DNA from: Desulfobacula sp.
Lineage (GTDB): Bacteria; Desulfobacterota; Desulfobacteria; Desulfobacterales; Desulfobacteraceae
Assembly: GCF_030611305.1 (NCBI RefSeq)
Contig: NZ_JAUWQB010000009.1
Span: 1-63,606, forward strand
Reading direction: 5' to 3'
Length of the DNA stretch: 63,606 bases
The notes beneath the pieces were generated by a model. The model saw only the letters and a program-made list of their open reading frames with translations. It was not told the origin of the DNA and did no database searches. Positions 17,265 to 26,217 of this stretch are shown one piece after another. The translations under genes were made by a program, and so were the position numbers. Within the stretch, counting starts at the first letter, position 1; each line of letters begins with the position of its first letter.

Positions 17265-18542
17265 CTAATGCACTGAACAGGAAACACACGGATCATAGGA
17301 TCGAACCAGCATGGAGCATAAAAGTTCTAGTTTTTTGTCAGTCATTTCCTTTGTCATGGCAGATTTTTTGACAAGACTTTTTATGTCATGGTGGATATTT
17401 GCATTATTTTGTGTGGTGGGTACTACGCAATTGGCCATCTCTATTCGCCCGGTTTTGTCATATTTATAGTGATGAAACAAAATTCCGCGTGGGGCTTCCA
17501 CCGCACCGACACCCTCACCGGCTTTTGGTGTCACTTTCGTCATGGTTTCACTCGGGTCGGATTCAACCAGTTCGTCAATCAAGCGGATTGCTTCATGGAC
17601 CACATGAAAGCACTCAACAAGCTGGGCCACATTGTTCATAAACGGATTATGGCAGACAGGCTTTAAGCCAAGCGATTCGGCAACTTCGGCTGCTTTTGGA
17701 TGGATGAGTTGAGAGTTATTGTTAAATCGGGCAAGTGCGCCGACAGCATATGATTCCCGGGACAGTTTAGACCACTTGGATGTGTTGTTTTTGTCCACAT
17801 ATTCATTGGTCATGGGCCGATAGTCCTGTTCTTTATGCTCGACACCGTCGCTGGATATCAATGATCCGCCGATAAAGGGGTATCCTTTTTCCCCTTTGAG
17901 GGATACAAATTCCGTCTCTCTGATAAAATCGGGGAGTGTAAATGTGGAAAACAGGTCCGCTACTATTTGTAAATCATCAAGGGATCGTTTTAGTTCATCT
18001 TGTAAACCGAGCAGGTGGTTTTTTTGCGGCATCATCGTCACGCCGCCCACCTGGAAGGTAACGGGGTGTGTTGTTCTTCCTGCAATAGTATCGCACAACC
18101 GGTTAGCCAGGCCTTTAAGCCGGATGGCGATGGCAATCACTTCAGGCTTTTTTTCAATCAAAGGGATCACGCTGGGTTCGTTGAAAAAATCCGGTGCAGC
18201 CAGGAACAATACATGCAGTATATGGCTCTGGAATGTTTCACCATGTTTTGCCAGAAGCCGTAATTTAGCGGCTGTTTCCGGAATAGCCACCTTAAAGGCG
18301 TTCTCAGTGGCCCGGACACTGCACAGGCAGTGACTGATGGAGCAGATGCCGCATATTCGGGCAGCAAGAAGACCCGCTGTCGTATAATGTTTATTTTTTA
18401 ACATGACTTCAAAAAAACGGGGTGTCTCAACGACATCCCATCTAGCTTCTTTGATTTCCCCGTTTTCCACATGAATTTTAATATTTCCATGACCCTCAAT
18501 ACGGGCAAGGTGTTTGACGTCTACATTCAGATTTATTTTCAT
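17265..18542 (-). CDS. hydA: [NiFe]-hydrogenase large (alpha) subunit, sulfhydrogenase type
   Basis: 425 residues, carrying the nickel-iron site. The N-terminal motif RICGICSISH supplies Cys64 and Cys67; the C-terminal motif DPCVSCSVH supplies Cys419 and Cys422. The protein ends at this histidine (TAG follows immediately), so the peptide tail that is normally cut off by a maturation protease is absent. Length and partners match group 3 (cytoplasmic, NAD(P)-linked or sulfur-reducing) hydrogenases. Its ATG overlaps the end of the small subunit gene by four bases. The complex would reversibly couple H2 to NAD(P)H or polysulfide. No hyp or protease gene is nearby. Confidence 0.93.
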   Translation of the reverse strand: MKINLNVDVKHLARIEGHGNIKIHVENGEIKEARWDVVETPRFFEVMLKNKHYTTAGLLAARICGICSISHCLCSVRATENAFKVAIPETAAKLRLLAKHGETFQSHILHVLFLAAPDFFNEPSVIPLIEKKPEVIAIAIRLKGLANRLCDTIAGRTTHPVTFQVGGVTMMPQKNHLLGLQDELKRSLDDLQIVADLFSTFTLPDFIRETEFVSLKGEKGYPFIGGSLISSDGVEHKEQDYRPMTNEYVDKNNTSKWSKLSRESYAVGALARFNNNSQLIHPKAAEVAESLGLKPVCHNPFMNNVAQLVECFHVVHEAIRLIDELVESDPSETMTKVTPKAGEGVGAVEAPRGILFHHYKYDKTGRIEMANCVVPTTQNNANIHHDIKSLVKKSAMTKEMTDKKLELLCSMLVRSYDPCVSCSVH

Positions 18543-19297
18543 GATATAATAACCTCCTGAAATGCACCGAAAAAGTTCAGCTTTTCTCTGAGTTCAATAT
18601 CAGCGAACCCTTTTTCTTTAACAATGGCAAAAAATGAGTCATAATTGGGTTCAACAGCAGGTCCCCGGCATCCCCAGCATCCCTGCCCTCCGGCAGGGCA
18701 GGGGGCATTGCAGCCGGCTCTGGTAATCGGTCCCAGACACATTTGCCCTTTTTCAAACAGGCAGGTTGTGAAGCGCTGTTTGCATTCAACGCAAACCGGG
18801 TAAACAGGGGGTTGAAAGGGACTGTCCCATACCACATGACATATGAGGGATTCCACCTCGGCCTTTGATACCGGGCATCCGGGAATTTCAATATCCACCG
18901 GTACAATATCCTTTACCGGCCGGACATTTATAGTCTCCTTCGGGTCATTGCCGTATACTTCTTTATTCGCAGATTTTAAATCAAATTCATTTTTTAACCG
19001 GTTCACTCCTCCAAAGCATGCGCAACTGCCCAGCGCAACCAGCACTTTTGCATTTTTACGAATTTTTTCAAGCCGCTTTACTTCATCATTTCGAGAAACC
19101 GCGCCTTCAATTAAGGCAATGTCATAATTGTCGGAACTTGAAGATGACGCTTCGCGGAAAGACACGATTTCGACCGCGTTCAGAAAATCAGCCAGGGTCT
19201 CTTCTTTGTTCAGCAATTGAAGTTCGCATCCCTCACAGGAAGTGAAATCAAAAACTGCAATCTTTGGTTTTTGGGGTTCAATGCCCAGATATTTCAT
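18539..19297 (-). CDS. hydD: [NiFe]-hydrogenase small (delta) subunit, sulfhydrogenase type
   Basis: 252 residues, holding the iron-sulfur relay next to the nickel site. The proximal cluster ligands are in CEGCELQLL, GSCACFGG and PGCPVSKAEVE. A cysteine-rich C-terminal part (CVECKQRFTTC, CLGP, CNAPCP, CWGCRGP) provides for further clusters as in other group 3 enzymes. There is no twin-arginine signal, so the enzyme is cytoplasmic. It lies 15 bases after hydG and overlaps hydA by four bases, so expression is tightly coupled. Confidence 0.93.
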   Translation of the reverse strand: MKYLGIEPQKPKIAVFDFTSCEGCELQLLNKEETLADFLNAVEIVSFREASSSSSDNYDIALIEGAVSRNDEVKRLEKIRKNAKVLVALGSCACFGGVNRLKNEFDLKSANKEVYGNDPKETINVRPVKDIVPVDIEIPGCPVSKAEVESLICHVVWDSPFQPPVYPVCVECKQRFTTCLFEKGQMCLGPITRAGCNAPCPAGGQGCWGCRGPAVEPNYDSFFAIVKEKGFADIELREKLNFFGAFQEVIIS

Positions 19298-19312
19298 GGC
19301 AGTATCCTTTCA

Positions 19313-20221
19313 TCAAATGGCTTCCTTTAAATTCATGACCGTCCAGAAATCGAAAACCGGACCGTCTAAACAGGTATAAGTGGAACCGATATTGCACCGG
19401 CAGCAGTTTCCGATGCCGCAGTGCATCCTGCGTTCAAGGGATACAAACATCCGCTGCATGGGAATTCCCATCTCGCTTAAGCGTTTACATACGAATTTAA
19501 ACATGATGGGCGGTCCGCAAACGATGGCATAGGTTTTGTCCGCCGGCATTTTGATATCATCTAAAAGCTTGGTGATTAAACCCACGGGGCCGATCCATGA
19601 TTTGTCAGGCTGTTCCACAATTACCTCAAGATTGATATCGTCAATACGGTGCCATTCTTCGTATTGGTAATCAAAAAGAAGCTGTGAAGGTTCTTTTGCT
19701 CCATACAGGATATGGACTTCTTCAAAGTCGGCCCGGTTTTCAATCACAAAACTGATCGGCGCTCGCAAAGGTGCCAGTCCCAATCCGCCGGCAATGAGAA
19801 GAATGTTATTCCCCTTCATTCGTTCCATTGGGAAATAGGTGCCGAAGGGGCCTCGAAGACCTACAATGGCACCGCGCTTTGCTTTGTGGAGCGCCTGCGT
19901 CACTTTCCCGGCTTTTCGGATACACAGCTCAATGGTGCTTCTAATAGATGGAGAACTTGAAAATGAGATAGGTATTTCACCGTAACCGGGCAATTCAAGC
20001 ATTACAAATTGTCCGGGAAGAAAAACAAATCGTTCCCAGTCTTTATCATTTACCATTCTTATCTGGAACAGTTTTTCCATATCAGTGAGGCGGATCACAT
20101 TGGTTATTTCAGCTTTAAAGCATCTGTCTACTTCCTTCAGCCGGCTGCGCCGGTTGAAATCAAGCGGTTCAACCATATCTGTTTCGTGCCTGACGTCATA
20201 CGGGTGCATAATATTTTTCAT
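19313..20221 (-). CDS. hydG: Sulfhydrogenase gamma subunit, FAD/NAD(P)-binding reductase
   Basis: 302 residues of the ferredoxin-NADP reductase type. The flavin-binding motif lies in SFSSSP near 97. NAD(P) binding is suggested by [14 protein letters not shown] and by [10 protein letters not shown]. The C-terminal [12 protein letters not shown] and the following TCLDGPVF carry the four cysteines of a [2Fe-2S] cluster, as in PyrK-like and sulfhydrogenase gamma proteins. It passes electrons between NAD(P)H and the beta subunit. Its ATG overlaps the hydB stop by four bases. This HydG is unrelated to the radical-SAM maturase of the same name. Confidence 0.9.
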   Translation of the reverse strand: MKNIMHPYDVRHETDMVEPLDFNRRSRLKEVDRCFKAEITNVIRLTDMEKLFQIRMVNDKDWERFVFLPGQFVMLELPGYGEIPISFSSSPSIRSTIELCIRKAGKVTQALHKAKRGAIVGLRGPFGTYFPMERMKGNNILLIAGGLGLAPLRAPISFVIENRADFEEVHILYGAKEPSQLLFDYQYEEWHRIDDINLEVIVEQPDKSWIGPVGLITKLLDDIKMPADKTYAIVCGPPIMFKFVCKRLSEMGIPMQRMFVSLERRMHCGIGNCCRCNIGSTYTCLDGPVFDFWTVMNLKEAI

Positions 20222-21255
20222 CGTTTTTGCTCCCTTTGTAAATCAGAAATAACATCGGTCGGATTGATGCCGGCTAGGCATGCCCGTCCGCAACGATTAC
20301 AACCCACACACAGTGGCTGACCAAATGATTCCACAAAGCCGCGGTGCTGATGATAATAGCGGTATTTGAGGCGTGTGGCAGGCTCGGGTCTGAAATTATG
20401 CCCTCCGGCAACTTGCGCAAAGTCGTTCAGATTGCATGAATAAAGTTGTTTGATTTTATCGCTTTTATTAAAGTCCATGGATATATGTTCGGTAACGCCG
20501 TAACAATAACAGGTAGGGCAAACCATGGCGCAGGTGCCGCAGCTCAAACATTTGTCCCCCCATTTTCCCCAAACGTCGGATTCAAATTCAATATCGAGCA
20601 GGTTGGGAAGATTTTCAACGCGCACGGTTTTTTCAACCCCGTCGTCAAATTTGTTTCTCGCTTGAAGATAAAGTTCGTTATCATTTTTGGTAATATCCCT
20701 GGTTTTAATTTTTTGAAGGGCATTAAACGCCCGGTCCGACCCGATTTTCACGAAATATCGATCCCCGATATCGGTTAAAAACAAATCAAACCCATGGGTT
20801 ACCGTGTTTGAACCGACCGAAGAACAAAATCCTCGATCACAGGGTTGTTTACAATCAATTCCCACGACAAATGTATTTTGACGTCTTGTAATATAATAGG
20901 GGTTTGGGAATAAAGTTTTTTCAAAAACTTTATCAAGCTTAACCAACCCGTTTATATCACATGGATGTAACCCGATGATAAGCCTGGGGTTGCTGCTGTA
21001 GTTGATTTCCTGCGTCCAGTCATTGTCTTCAAAACTAAAAGAAGAAAGAGTCTCTTTATACGGAAGGAAATATGTCTTGGCTGAATATTCGGTTGTTTCG
21101 TAATCAAGGTCTATTTCGTCAAAAGAGGAAAAGGGCAGGAATTGATAAATCGGCTTGCCGTTGTTATTAGTTCCTACTTTTTTAGGCCCGATGCATTGAA
21201 AATCCGGAAAATAGAAGTCGAAAAAATCTTGTTTTTTTATTGTTTTAAAAAGCAT
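20218..21255 (-). CDS. hydB: Sulfhydrogenase beta subunit, ferredoxin-like electron-transfer protein
   Basis: 345 residues, with GGAAGGA nine bases before the ATG. Two [4Fe-4S] motifs sit in the C-terminal third: [16 protein letters not shown] and [17 protein letters not shown]. The N-terminal 200 residues form the domain typical of this subunit, with further cysteines in [10 protein letters not shown]. It bridges the flavin subunit and the catalytic heterodimer. It is the first gene of the hydBGDA operon, about 155 bases downstream of the transcription start expected from the sigma-54 promoter at 21422-21436. A 12-residue leader frame lies between them. Confidence 0.92.
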   Translation of the reverse strand: MLFKTIKKQDFFDFYFPDFQCIGPKKVGTNNNGKPIYQFLPFSSFDEIDLDYETTEYSAKTYFLPYKETLSSFSFEDNDWTQEINYSSNPRLIIGLHPCDINGLVKLDKVFEKTLFPNPYYITRRQNTFVVGIDCKQPCDRGFCSSVGSNTVTHGFDLFLTDIGDRYFVKIGSDRAFNALQKIKTRDITKNDNELYLQARNKFDDGVEKTVRVENLPNLLDIEFESDVWGKWGDKCLSCGTCAMVCPTCYCYGVTEHISMDFNKSDKIKQLYSCNLNDFAQVAGGHNFRPEPATRLKYRYYHQHRGFVESFGQPLCVGCNRCGRACLAGINPTDVISDLQREQKR

Positions 21256-21335
21256 TTTTAAAAATCCTTCCTGAATTCATGTTAATGTTTTAGACAGTGA
21301 TAAAATTGAGAAAGAAATAATTTTCACAATGGCTT

Positions 21336-21374
21336 TTAGATTATTTCAATACATACTTTATTTATGGTATTCAT
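21336..21374 (-). CDS. Putative 12-residue leader peptide upstream of hydB
   Basis: MNTINKVCIEII then TAA, with AAAGGAG five bases before the ATG. It sits inside the predicted 5' leader of the hydrogenase operon, between the sigma-54 promoter and hydB. Isoleucine-rich with one cysteine; a regulatory leader is possible, but chance cannot be excluded. Confidence 0.3.
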   Translation of the reverse strand: MNTINKVCIEII

Positions 21375-21421
21375 GGGAGCTCCTTTTAATTTAGGTTTCT
21401 TTATCTACCAAAAATGACAAA

Positions 21422-21436
21422 GCAAAAGATATGCCA
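21422..21436 (-). promoter_or_regulatory. Sigma-54 promoter of the hydBGDA operon
   Basis: On the minus strand: TGGCAT, five bases, TTGCT. Both the GG of the -24 box and the GC of the -12 box are present at the correct distance, making this the best sigma-54 match in the window. Transcription would start near 21410. The palindrome at 21780-21828 lies about 350-400 bases upstream, still within enhancer range. Confidence 0.6.
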
Positions 21437-21507
21437 AAGAAGATAATAAGTTTAAGGATTCATAACTATTTGAAATAAAAGAATTTTCAACCAAATGAAG
21501 AGAGTGA

Positions 21508-21690
21508 TGCAGACGCATCGGCTTTGATGAGCGTCAGGTTTTTTTACGGCATGTAAAAAAAGAACGATTTTTGAAAATATTCGAAGAATGGAACCAGATT
21601 ATCTTTGACAATCCTGTTCGTGGTGCCAATATCTCGGGTCGAAAATTTCCCACACAGTTATTTTGGGAAATGGCGCGAACATACGTCTGA
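21508..21690 (+). pseudogene. Orphan 60-codon reading frame without start codon, possible gene remnant
   Basis: Open from the stop at 21505 to TGA at 21690. It encodes a protein-like sequence with motifs such as RQVFLRHVKKERFLKIFEEW and DNPVRGANISGRKFP and a normal mix of charged and aromatic residues. There is no ATG, GTG or ribosome binding site near its beginning. It looks like the 3' end of a decayed gene; I do not recognise the family. Confidence 0.35.
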
Positions 21691-21779
21691 ATATGGTATT
21701 ATTCTTTTGCTGTTGCGGTTTTGTGACTTAGAATACCCATAGACGGATTTGTTTACTATTGGTCGACTTGTTTTACGAA

Positions 21780-21828
21780 GTGTAAAAATAGCTGACACGT
21801 ATATTGGTATCGTCAGATATTTTTACAC
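21780..21828. promoter_or_regulatory. Long palindrome, candidate enhancer site for a NtrC-family regulator
   Basis: Arms GTGTAAAAATAGCTGAC (21780-21796) and GTCAGATATTTTTACAC (21812-21828) match at 16 of 17 positions around 15 bases. The palindrome lies about 70-115 bases before the sigma-54-like element at 21896, ideal for an upstream activator site, and could also serve the divergent hydrogenase promoter. A near copy of the right arm occurs at 13079-13095. Confidence 0.55.
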
Positions 21829-21895
21829 AGCACTTTTTCTTGTCTTTTTAATAAGTTATCGTTTGTATAGTTCCGCTTTTTTGCCTGGCATGTAT

Positions 21896-21910
21896 CTTGT
21901 ATCTTTATTT
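21896..21910 (+). promoter_or_regulatory. Sigma-54-like promoter of the nine-gene signalling operon
   Basis: TGGCAT, five bases, TTGT: the -24 box is good, and the -12 box has GT for GC. Transcription would start near 21922, 37 bases before the kinase ATG. Confidence 0.48.
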
Positions 21911-21958
21911 AGGTTATAGTAGAGTGATGAGTGGGAAAGTGTAAAAAGGAAAAACATA

Positions 21959-23704
21959 ATGGAACAATCCTTAACAGATAGGAAAGCATTTTACCAGATA
22001 TTGACAAGAAAAATCATGGTTTTGATACTGGTTGTTTCTTTTTCTCCCATGATATTGACTACGGGTATTCTTGTTTATCGATTTAACCTGACCTATACAG
22101 AAAAAATACAGGCTCACATTTCAGAACTAGTCCAAAAACACACTCAGAATATTGATACCTTTTTGTCGGAAAAACTAGGAAATATCCGGTATCTGGCCCG
22201 GCAGTTTGACAGTAAACAACAATCACCAAAGATATTCCTGCAAAAGAACCTGGGATTATTAAAAAAAGAATATGGAGATGTGTTTACGGATTTAGGACTG
22301 GTCAATGGAAACGGTATCCAGTTTGCGTATGAAGGCCCGTTCAAATTTGAAAATGCGGATTACTCAGACGCTGAATGGTTTATAAAAGCAAGTGATAAAC
22401 CTTTTTATATCAGTGATGTGTTTGCCGGTTTAAGGGGGCATCCTCATTTTATTATTGCGGTCAAGATCACATCGAATGGTTCTGATTATATTTTACGGTC
22501 GACCATCAATTTCGGGGCTTTTAATTCCCTGGTGGAAAATATTCATATCGGGAAAACAGGCATCGCCTTTCTTATTAATAGTAAAGGCAAATTGCAAACC
22601 CAAACGAACGTGGGACTCAAACAGTCGATTATCGCATCAATGATGGATAGTGATTGTTATAAAAATAATGAAACGATTTTTGCAAAAAAACAGGATGCCT
22701 TGGGAAATAAATATTTATGTGTGACCTCAAGGCTTAAAAATATTGACTGGTTAATGGTGTTTCGTCAGGATTTAAACGATGCCTTCCGTGATTTATGGAA
22801 AACACAGCTTCTCGCCCTGGCCATATTTATTTTCGGATGCATTGCCATCCTTTCGGTCGCGTTCACTCTTCCCCGAAATATTGTGAAGCTTATTTCCAGT
22901 GCAGACAAAAAGAGTGAAGTCATGAATAAACAGGTTGTTGAAAGCGGAAAACTGGCCACGATTGGTGAGCTTGCCGCAGGCATTGCCCATGAAATAAACA
23001 ATCCGGTTGCCATAATGGTTGAAGAGGCTGGCTGGATTGAGGATCTTTTTGAAGAAGAGGATTTAACGGGATCTGAAAATTTTGATGAATTCAAGCGTGC
23101 GCTAAGTCAGATCAACACTCAGGGGAAACGGTGCAAAGAGATTACCCATAAATTGCTTAGTTTTGCCAGGAAAACGGATTCCACAGTCAATGACGTCCAG
23201 ATCAATGATGCCGTCAAGGAAATTGTTTCCCTGACGGCTCAAATGGCCAGGTATAACAATGTAATTATTGAAACAAATCTGAATGAAGGGATTCCTTATA
23301 TAAGAATAGCTCCTTCTGAACTCCAGCAGGTCATCCTTAATTTAATCAATAATGCCATTGATGCCATGGAAAAAAGTGGGGGAACAATTAAAATTGAAAC
23401 CAAAATCAGCCAGATTGAAAAGAATCATCTGGTGATTTCCATGGAAGACAATGGGCCCGGTATTCCTAAAAATAATCTCGACAGAATATTTGATCCATTT
23501 TTTACAACAAAGGCAGTCGGGAAAGGTACGGGTCTCGGGCTTTCAATATGCTACGGCATTATTCAGAAAATGGGAGGGAAAATAGATGTCCACAGCCAGA
23601 TTGGTAGTGGGACTAAATTTCGTATATGGATACCGTTTCAGGAAGAAATAATTGAAGTTACAGATAATGACAGTGAGTCAGAAATTCAAGGAGAAAAAAC
23701 ATGA
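21959..23704 (+). CDS. dCache sensor histidine kinase
   Basis: 581 residues, with AAGGA upstream of the ATG. It has a membrane segment at about 18-42, a dCache sensor with [12 protein letters not shown] and [15 protein letters not shown], and a second segment near 280-303. The DHp helix has IAHEINNPV with His344, and the ATPase domain has NLINNA, DNGPG and GTGLGLS. The sensor belongs to the same lineage as those at 1-1746, 4331-6046 and 50915-52675. It overlaps the next receiver by ATGA. It heads a co-directional run ending in a NtrC-type regulator at 31380, with a DASS carboxylate-type carrier in the middle, so sensing of the carrier's substrate is a reasonable inference. Confidence 0.93.
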   Translation: MEQSLTDRKAFYQILTRKIMVLILVVSFSPMILTTGILVYRFNLTYTEKIQAHISELVQKHTQNIDTFLSEKLGNIRYLARQFDSKQQSPKIFLQKNLGLLKKEYGDVFTDLGLVNGNGIQFAYEGPFKFENADYSDAEWFIKASDKPFYISDVFAGLRGHPHFIIAVKITSNGSDYILRSTINFGAFNSLVENIHIGKTGIAFLINSKGKLQTQTNVGLKQSIIASMMDSDCYKNNETIFAKKQDALGNKYLCVTSRLKNIDWLMVFRQDLNDAFRDLWKTQLLALAIFIFGCIAILSVAFTLPRNIVKLISSADKKSEVMNKQVVESGKLATIGELAAGIAHEINNPVAIMVEEAGWIEDLFEEEDLTGSENFDEFKRALSQINTQGKRCKEITHKLLSFARKTDSTVNDVQINDAVKEIVSLTAQMARYNNVIIETNLNEGIPYIRIAPSELQQVILNLINNAIDAMEKSGGTIKIETKISQIEKNHLVISMEDNGPGIPKNNLDRIFDPFFTTKAVGKGTGLGLSICYGIIQKMGGKIDVHSQIGSGTKFRIWIPFQEEIIEVTDNDSESEIQGEKT

Positions 23705-24132
23705 ACAGGATTAAATTATTACTCGTGGATGATGAAAAACCGTTTCTGGATACCATTACCAAACGTCTGGAAAAAAGAGGGATGAAAATCCAGGCGGCAT
23801 ACAGTGGCAAAGATGCTCTGGTCGAGCTTGAAAACAATAAAGCCATTGAGGTCGTTATCCTTGATGTAAAAATGCCGCAAATGGATGGTGTTCAGACATT
23901 GATTGAAATTAAAAACAGGTTCCCCCTTGTAGAAGTGATCATGCTGACCGGTCATGCAACTGTTGAAACAGCGATTGACGGGATGAAACTAGGCGCATTT
24001 GATTATCTGATGAAACCCTGTGACATTGATATGCTGGTGGCCAAGGTCAAGGATGCCATGGAAAAGAAAAGAAAACATGATGAAAAAATTATGGAAGCCC
24101 GGATGAAGGAAATTTCAGGCCGGATGGTCTAA
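23701..24132 (+). CDS. Single-domain response regulator (REC)
   Basis: 143 residues with VDDEK, phosphorylation site VVILDVKMPQMDG, switch Thr in MLTGHAT and lysine in YLMKPCD. A short basic helix follows and there is no output domain. The start overlaps the stop of the kinase gene, so kinase and receiver are made together and are probably a pair. Confidence 0.92.
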   Translation: MNRIKLLLVDDEKPFLDTITKRLEKRGMKIQAAYSGKDALVELENNKAIEVVILDVKMPQMDGVQTLIEIKNRFPLVEVIMLTGHATVETAIDGMKLGAFDYLMKPCDIDMLVAKVKDAMEKKRKHDEKIMEARMKEISGRMV

Positions 24133-24150
24133 GGAAAAGAGGGGGATGTT

Positions 24151-24570
24151 ATGATTGGTAATCGTAAAGAGGAAAAAATCATAAGTGTCCTGCTTGTTGA
24201 TGATGAAAAAGGATATATCAATGTTCTGGCAAACAGACTGTCCAAAAGATCCATAAATGCCACAAAAGCGTATTCCGGCGGTGAAGCGATACAGATCTTA
24301 CGTAAAAATGATTTTGATGTAGTGGTTTTGGATTTGAAAATGGAAGATATGGATGGCGTTGAAGTGTTAAAGATAATGAAAAAAATGGCACCTGAAGTGC
24401 CCGTGATTTTTTTGACAGGACATGGTTCACAGGAAGCCGCCAGGGAAGGCATTTCATTTGGTGCATTTGATTACCTGACCAAACCTTGTGAGCTTTCTGA
24501 ATTAATTGAAAAAATTAAAGAGGCTTACCAGTGTCAATTAGAGGAATCAAAAGGATCTCATATAGAGTGA
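24151..24570 (+). CDS. Single-domain response regulator (REC), second in series
   Basis: 139 residues, 18 bases after the previous receiver, with GAGGGGG upstream. The acidic site is VDDEK, the phosphorylated Asp lies in VVLDLKMEDMDG (the usual Pro-Gly after the Met is replaced by Glu-Asp), and the switch and lysine are FLTGHGS and YLTKPCE. No output domain. Two different free receivers after one kinase suggest a branch or a relay rather than a simple pair. Confidence 0.92.
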   Translation: MIGNRKEEKIISVLLVDDEKGYINVLANRLSKRSINATKAYSGGEAIQILRKNDFDVVVLDLKMEDMDGVEVLKIMKKMAPEVPVIFLTGHGSQEAAREGISFGAFDYLTKPCELSELIEKIKEAYQCQLEESKGSHIE

Positions 24571-24623
24571 TAAATGGATTTTACAACGGTTGTTGAACAA
24601 TAGCTGACGGTTAAGGAGAAAAT

Positions 24624-26204
24624 ATGTTTTATAAGACAAATGGATTTAAACTCTGTGTTGCTTTTTTAGTGGGTGTTATCGTCTTCCTGCTGCCAAGACC
24701 GGAAGGAACGCAATTCAAAGTTACAGGTGATGAAGGCAGAATACTCATGCAGAATGTGAATGAACATTTTGTTGTTGTTCCAGAAGGAAAAATAAAAACA
24801 GAATCATATATTTTAAAGGCAAAGAACCCTGGGTCACTTGAGGCCACTGTAAAATTTTTAGATCAAAAAGCAAAAGATTTAAATTTAGACAAGGCCCGAG
24901 TAGATTATGTTGACGGGCTTTCGCCAAAGGCAAAACGCTTCCTGGCAATTCTTGCAGTTCTTGTGATATTATTTGTAATCGAGCCTATCCCCCTGGAAAT
25001 AACCGCAGTCTGCATCGGGGTCTTCCTGGTTATCATGCAGGTCACCGACGTAAAAAGTGCCTGGGCCCCATATATGCATCCGGTGGTCATTTTTATCATG
25101 TGCTGCCTTATTTTTGCCATTTCCCTTGACAAGGCCGGCATAACCAAACGGCTGGGATATTATATAATCAAAAAAGCCGGGAACAGTATTACCCGATTTA
25201 CCTTTATCATTGCCATAGGCCTCGGGCTTTCATCATCTTTTATGCATGATGCCGCCGCCTGTGCCATAGGGATTGTTACCATGCTGCCCCTGATGCGGGC
25301 GGCCGGTATTGAACCCCACACCAATACGGCCAAGTTCATGATGCTGTCCTTACCCTTTGCCTGCTCAAGCGGCGGCATGGGAAGCCTTATCGGAGGGGGA
25401 CGCTGTATGGTATCAGCTGCTTTTTTAAAAGAATTTACCGGAATTGAGATTACCTTTTTTGAGTGGATATTATATGCCATGCCGGCAGCCATCATTACAA
25501 CCCCGATTGCTGTATTTATTGTATACATGGTTTACAGACCGAACCCAAAATACAAGTTACCGGAGTTTGATGAAGATTTGGGGCCCATGACAACACTTGA
25601 GAAAAAAACACTGGCCATTATTGGCCTTTCCTTTGCCTTATGGCTGACCAAGGGGCTCCATGGCATTGATTATTCAGTTACCGGTATGCTGGGGGTGGCT
25701 GCCCTAGTGTTGTTTAAAGTGTTGAAATGGAGAGACATCAATGACAACCTGGAGTGGGGGACTGCCCTGTTTATATTTGGCGGCGGGATTTCACTGGGGC
25801 TTGCCATGGGATATTCAGGAGCAGCGGATTATTTTGCCAATTTGTTCTTTCCTTTGATCCAGGGAAAAGGCTGGCTGGTTCTTTTTATCGGTGTGGGTGT
25901 TTTCGGGGCTTTAGTGACCAATGCCATGGCCAATGTTGCCGCGGCCGCCTTGATTCTTCCCATTGTTATCCCCATGGCACAGCTTGAAGGGGTTAATCCG
26001 GTGGTATTGGCGCTTTGCATGGGAATGGCCACATCATTTGCCATGCTGCTGGTTATCGGTTGCCCTCCCAATGCCATTGCATACAGTTACCGGTATTTTA
26101 AAGCATCTGACCTGACAAAGGTCGGTCTGGTTGCCACGCCGATTTTACTGACAGTATTAGTTGTTGTTGCAGCTGTGTGGTGGAGAATACTGGGTTTAGT
26201 TTAG
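24624..26204 (+). CDS. DASS/SLC13-type anion transporter with extracytoplasmic insert
   Basis: 526 residues, about eleven membrane segments. After the first segment (8-24) there is a soluble insert of about 75 residues before the membrane core resumes near 104. The two re-entrant sites where sodium-coupled DASS carriers have SNT motifs read SSFMHDAAA and TNAMANVAAAA, so the signature is altered. Family members import succinate, malate, citrate or sulfate. AAGGAG precedes the ATG. It sits between receivers in a signalling operon and has a paralogous counterpart at 32053-33525, each next to a CBS-domain gene. Substrate unknown. Confidence 0.88.
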   Translation: MFYKTNGFKLCVAFLVGVIVFLLPRPEGTQFKVTGDEGRILMQNVNEHFVVVPEGKIKTESYILKAKNPGSLEATVKFLDQKAKDLNLDKARVDYVDGLSPKAKRFLAILAVLVILFVIEPIPLEITAVCIGVFLVIMQVTDVKSAWAPYMHPVVIFIMCCLIFAISLDKAGITKRLGYYIIKKAGNSITRFTFIIAIGLGLSSSFMHDAAACAIGIVTMLPLMRAAGIEPHTNTAKFMMLSLPFACSSGGMGSLIGGGRCMVSAAFLKEFTGIEITFFEWILYAMPAAIITTPIAVFIVYMVYRPNPKYKLPEFDEDLGPMTTLEKKTLAIIGLSFALWLTKGLHGIDYSVTGMLGVAALVLFKVLKWRDINDNLEWGTALFIFGGGISLGLAMGYSGAADYFANLFFPLIQGKGWLVLFIGVGVFGALVTNAMANVAAAALILPIVIPMAQLEGVNPVVLALCMGMATSFAMLLVIGCPPNAIAYSYRYFKASDLTKVGLVATPILLTVLVVVAAVWWRILGLV

Positions 26205-26217
26205 GGGGAATAGTTGC

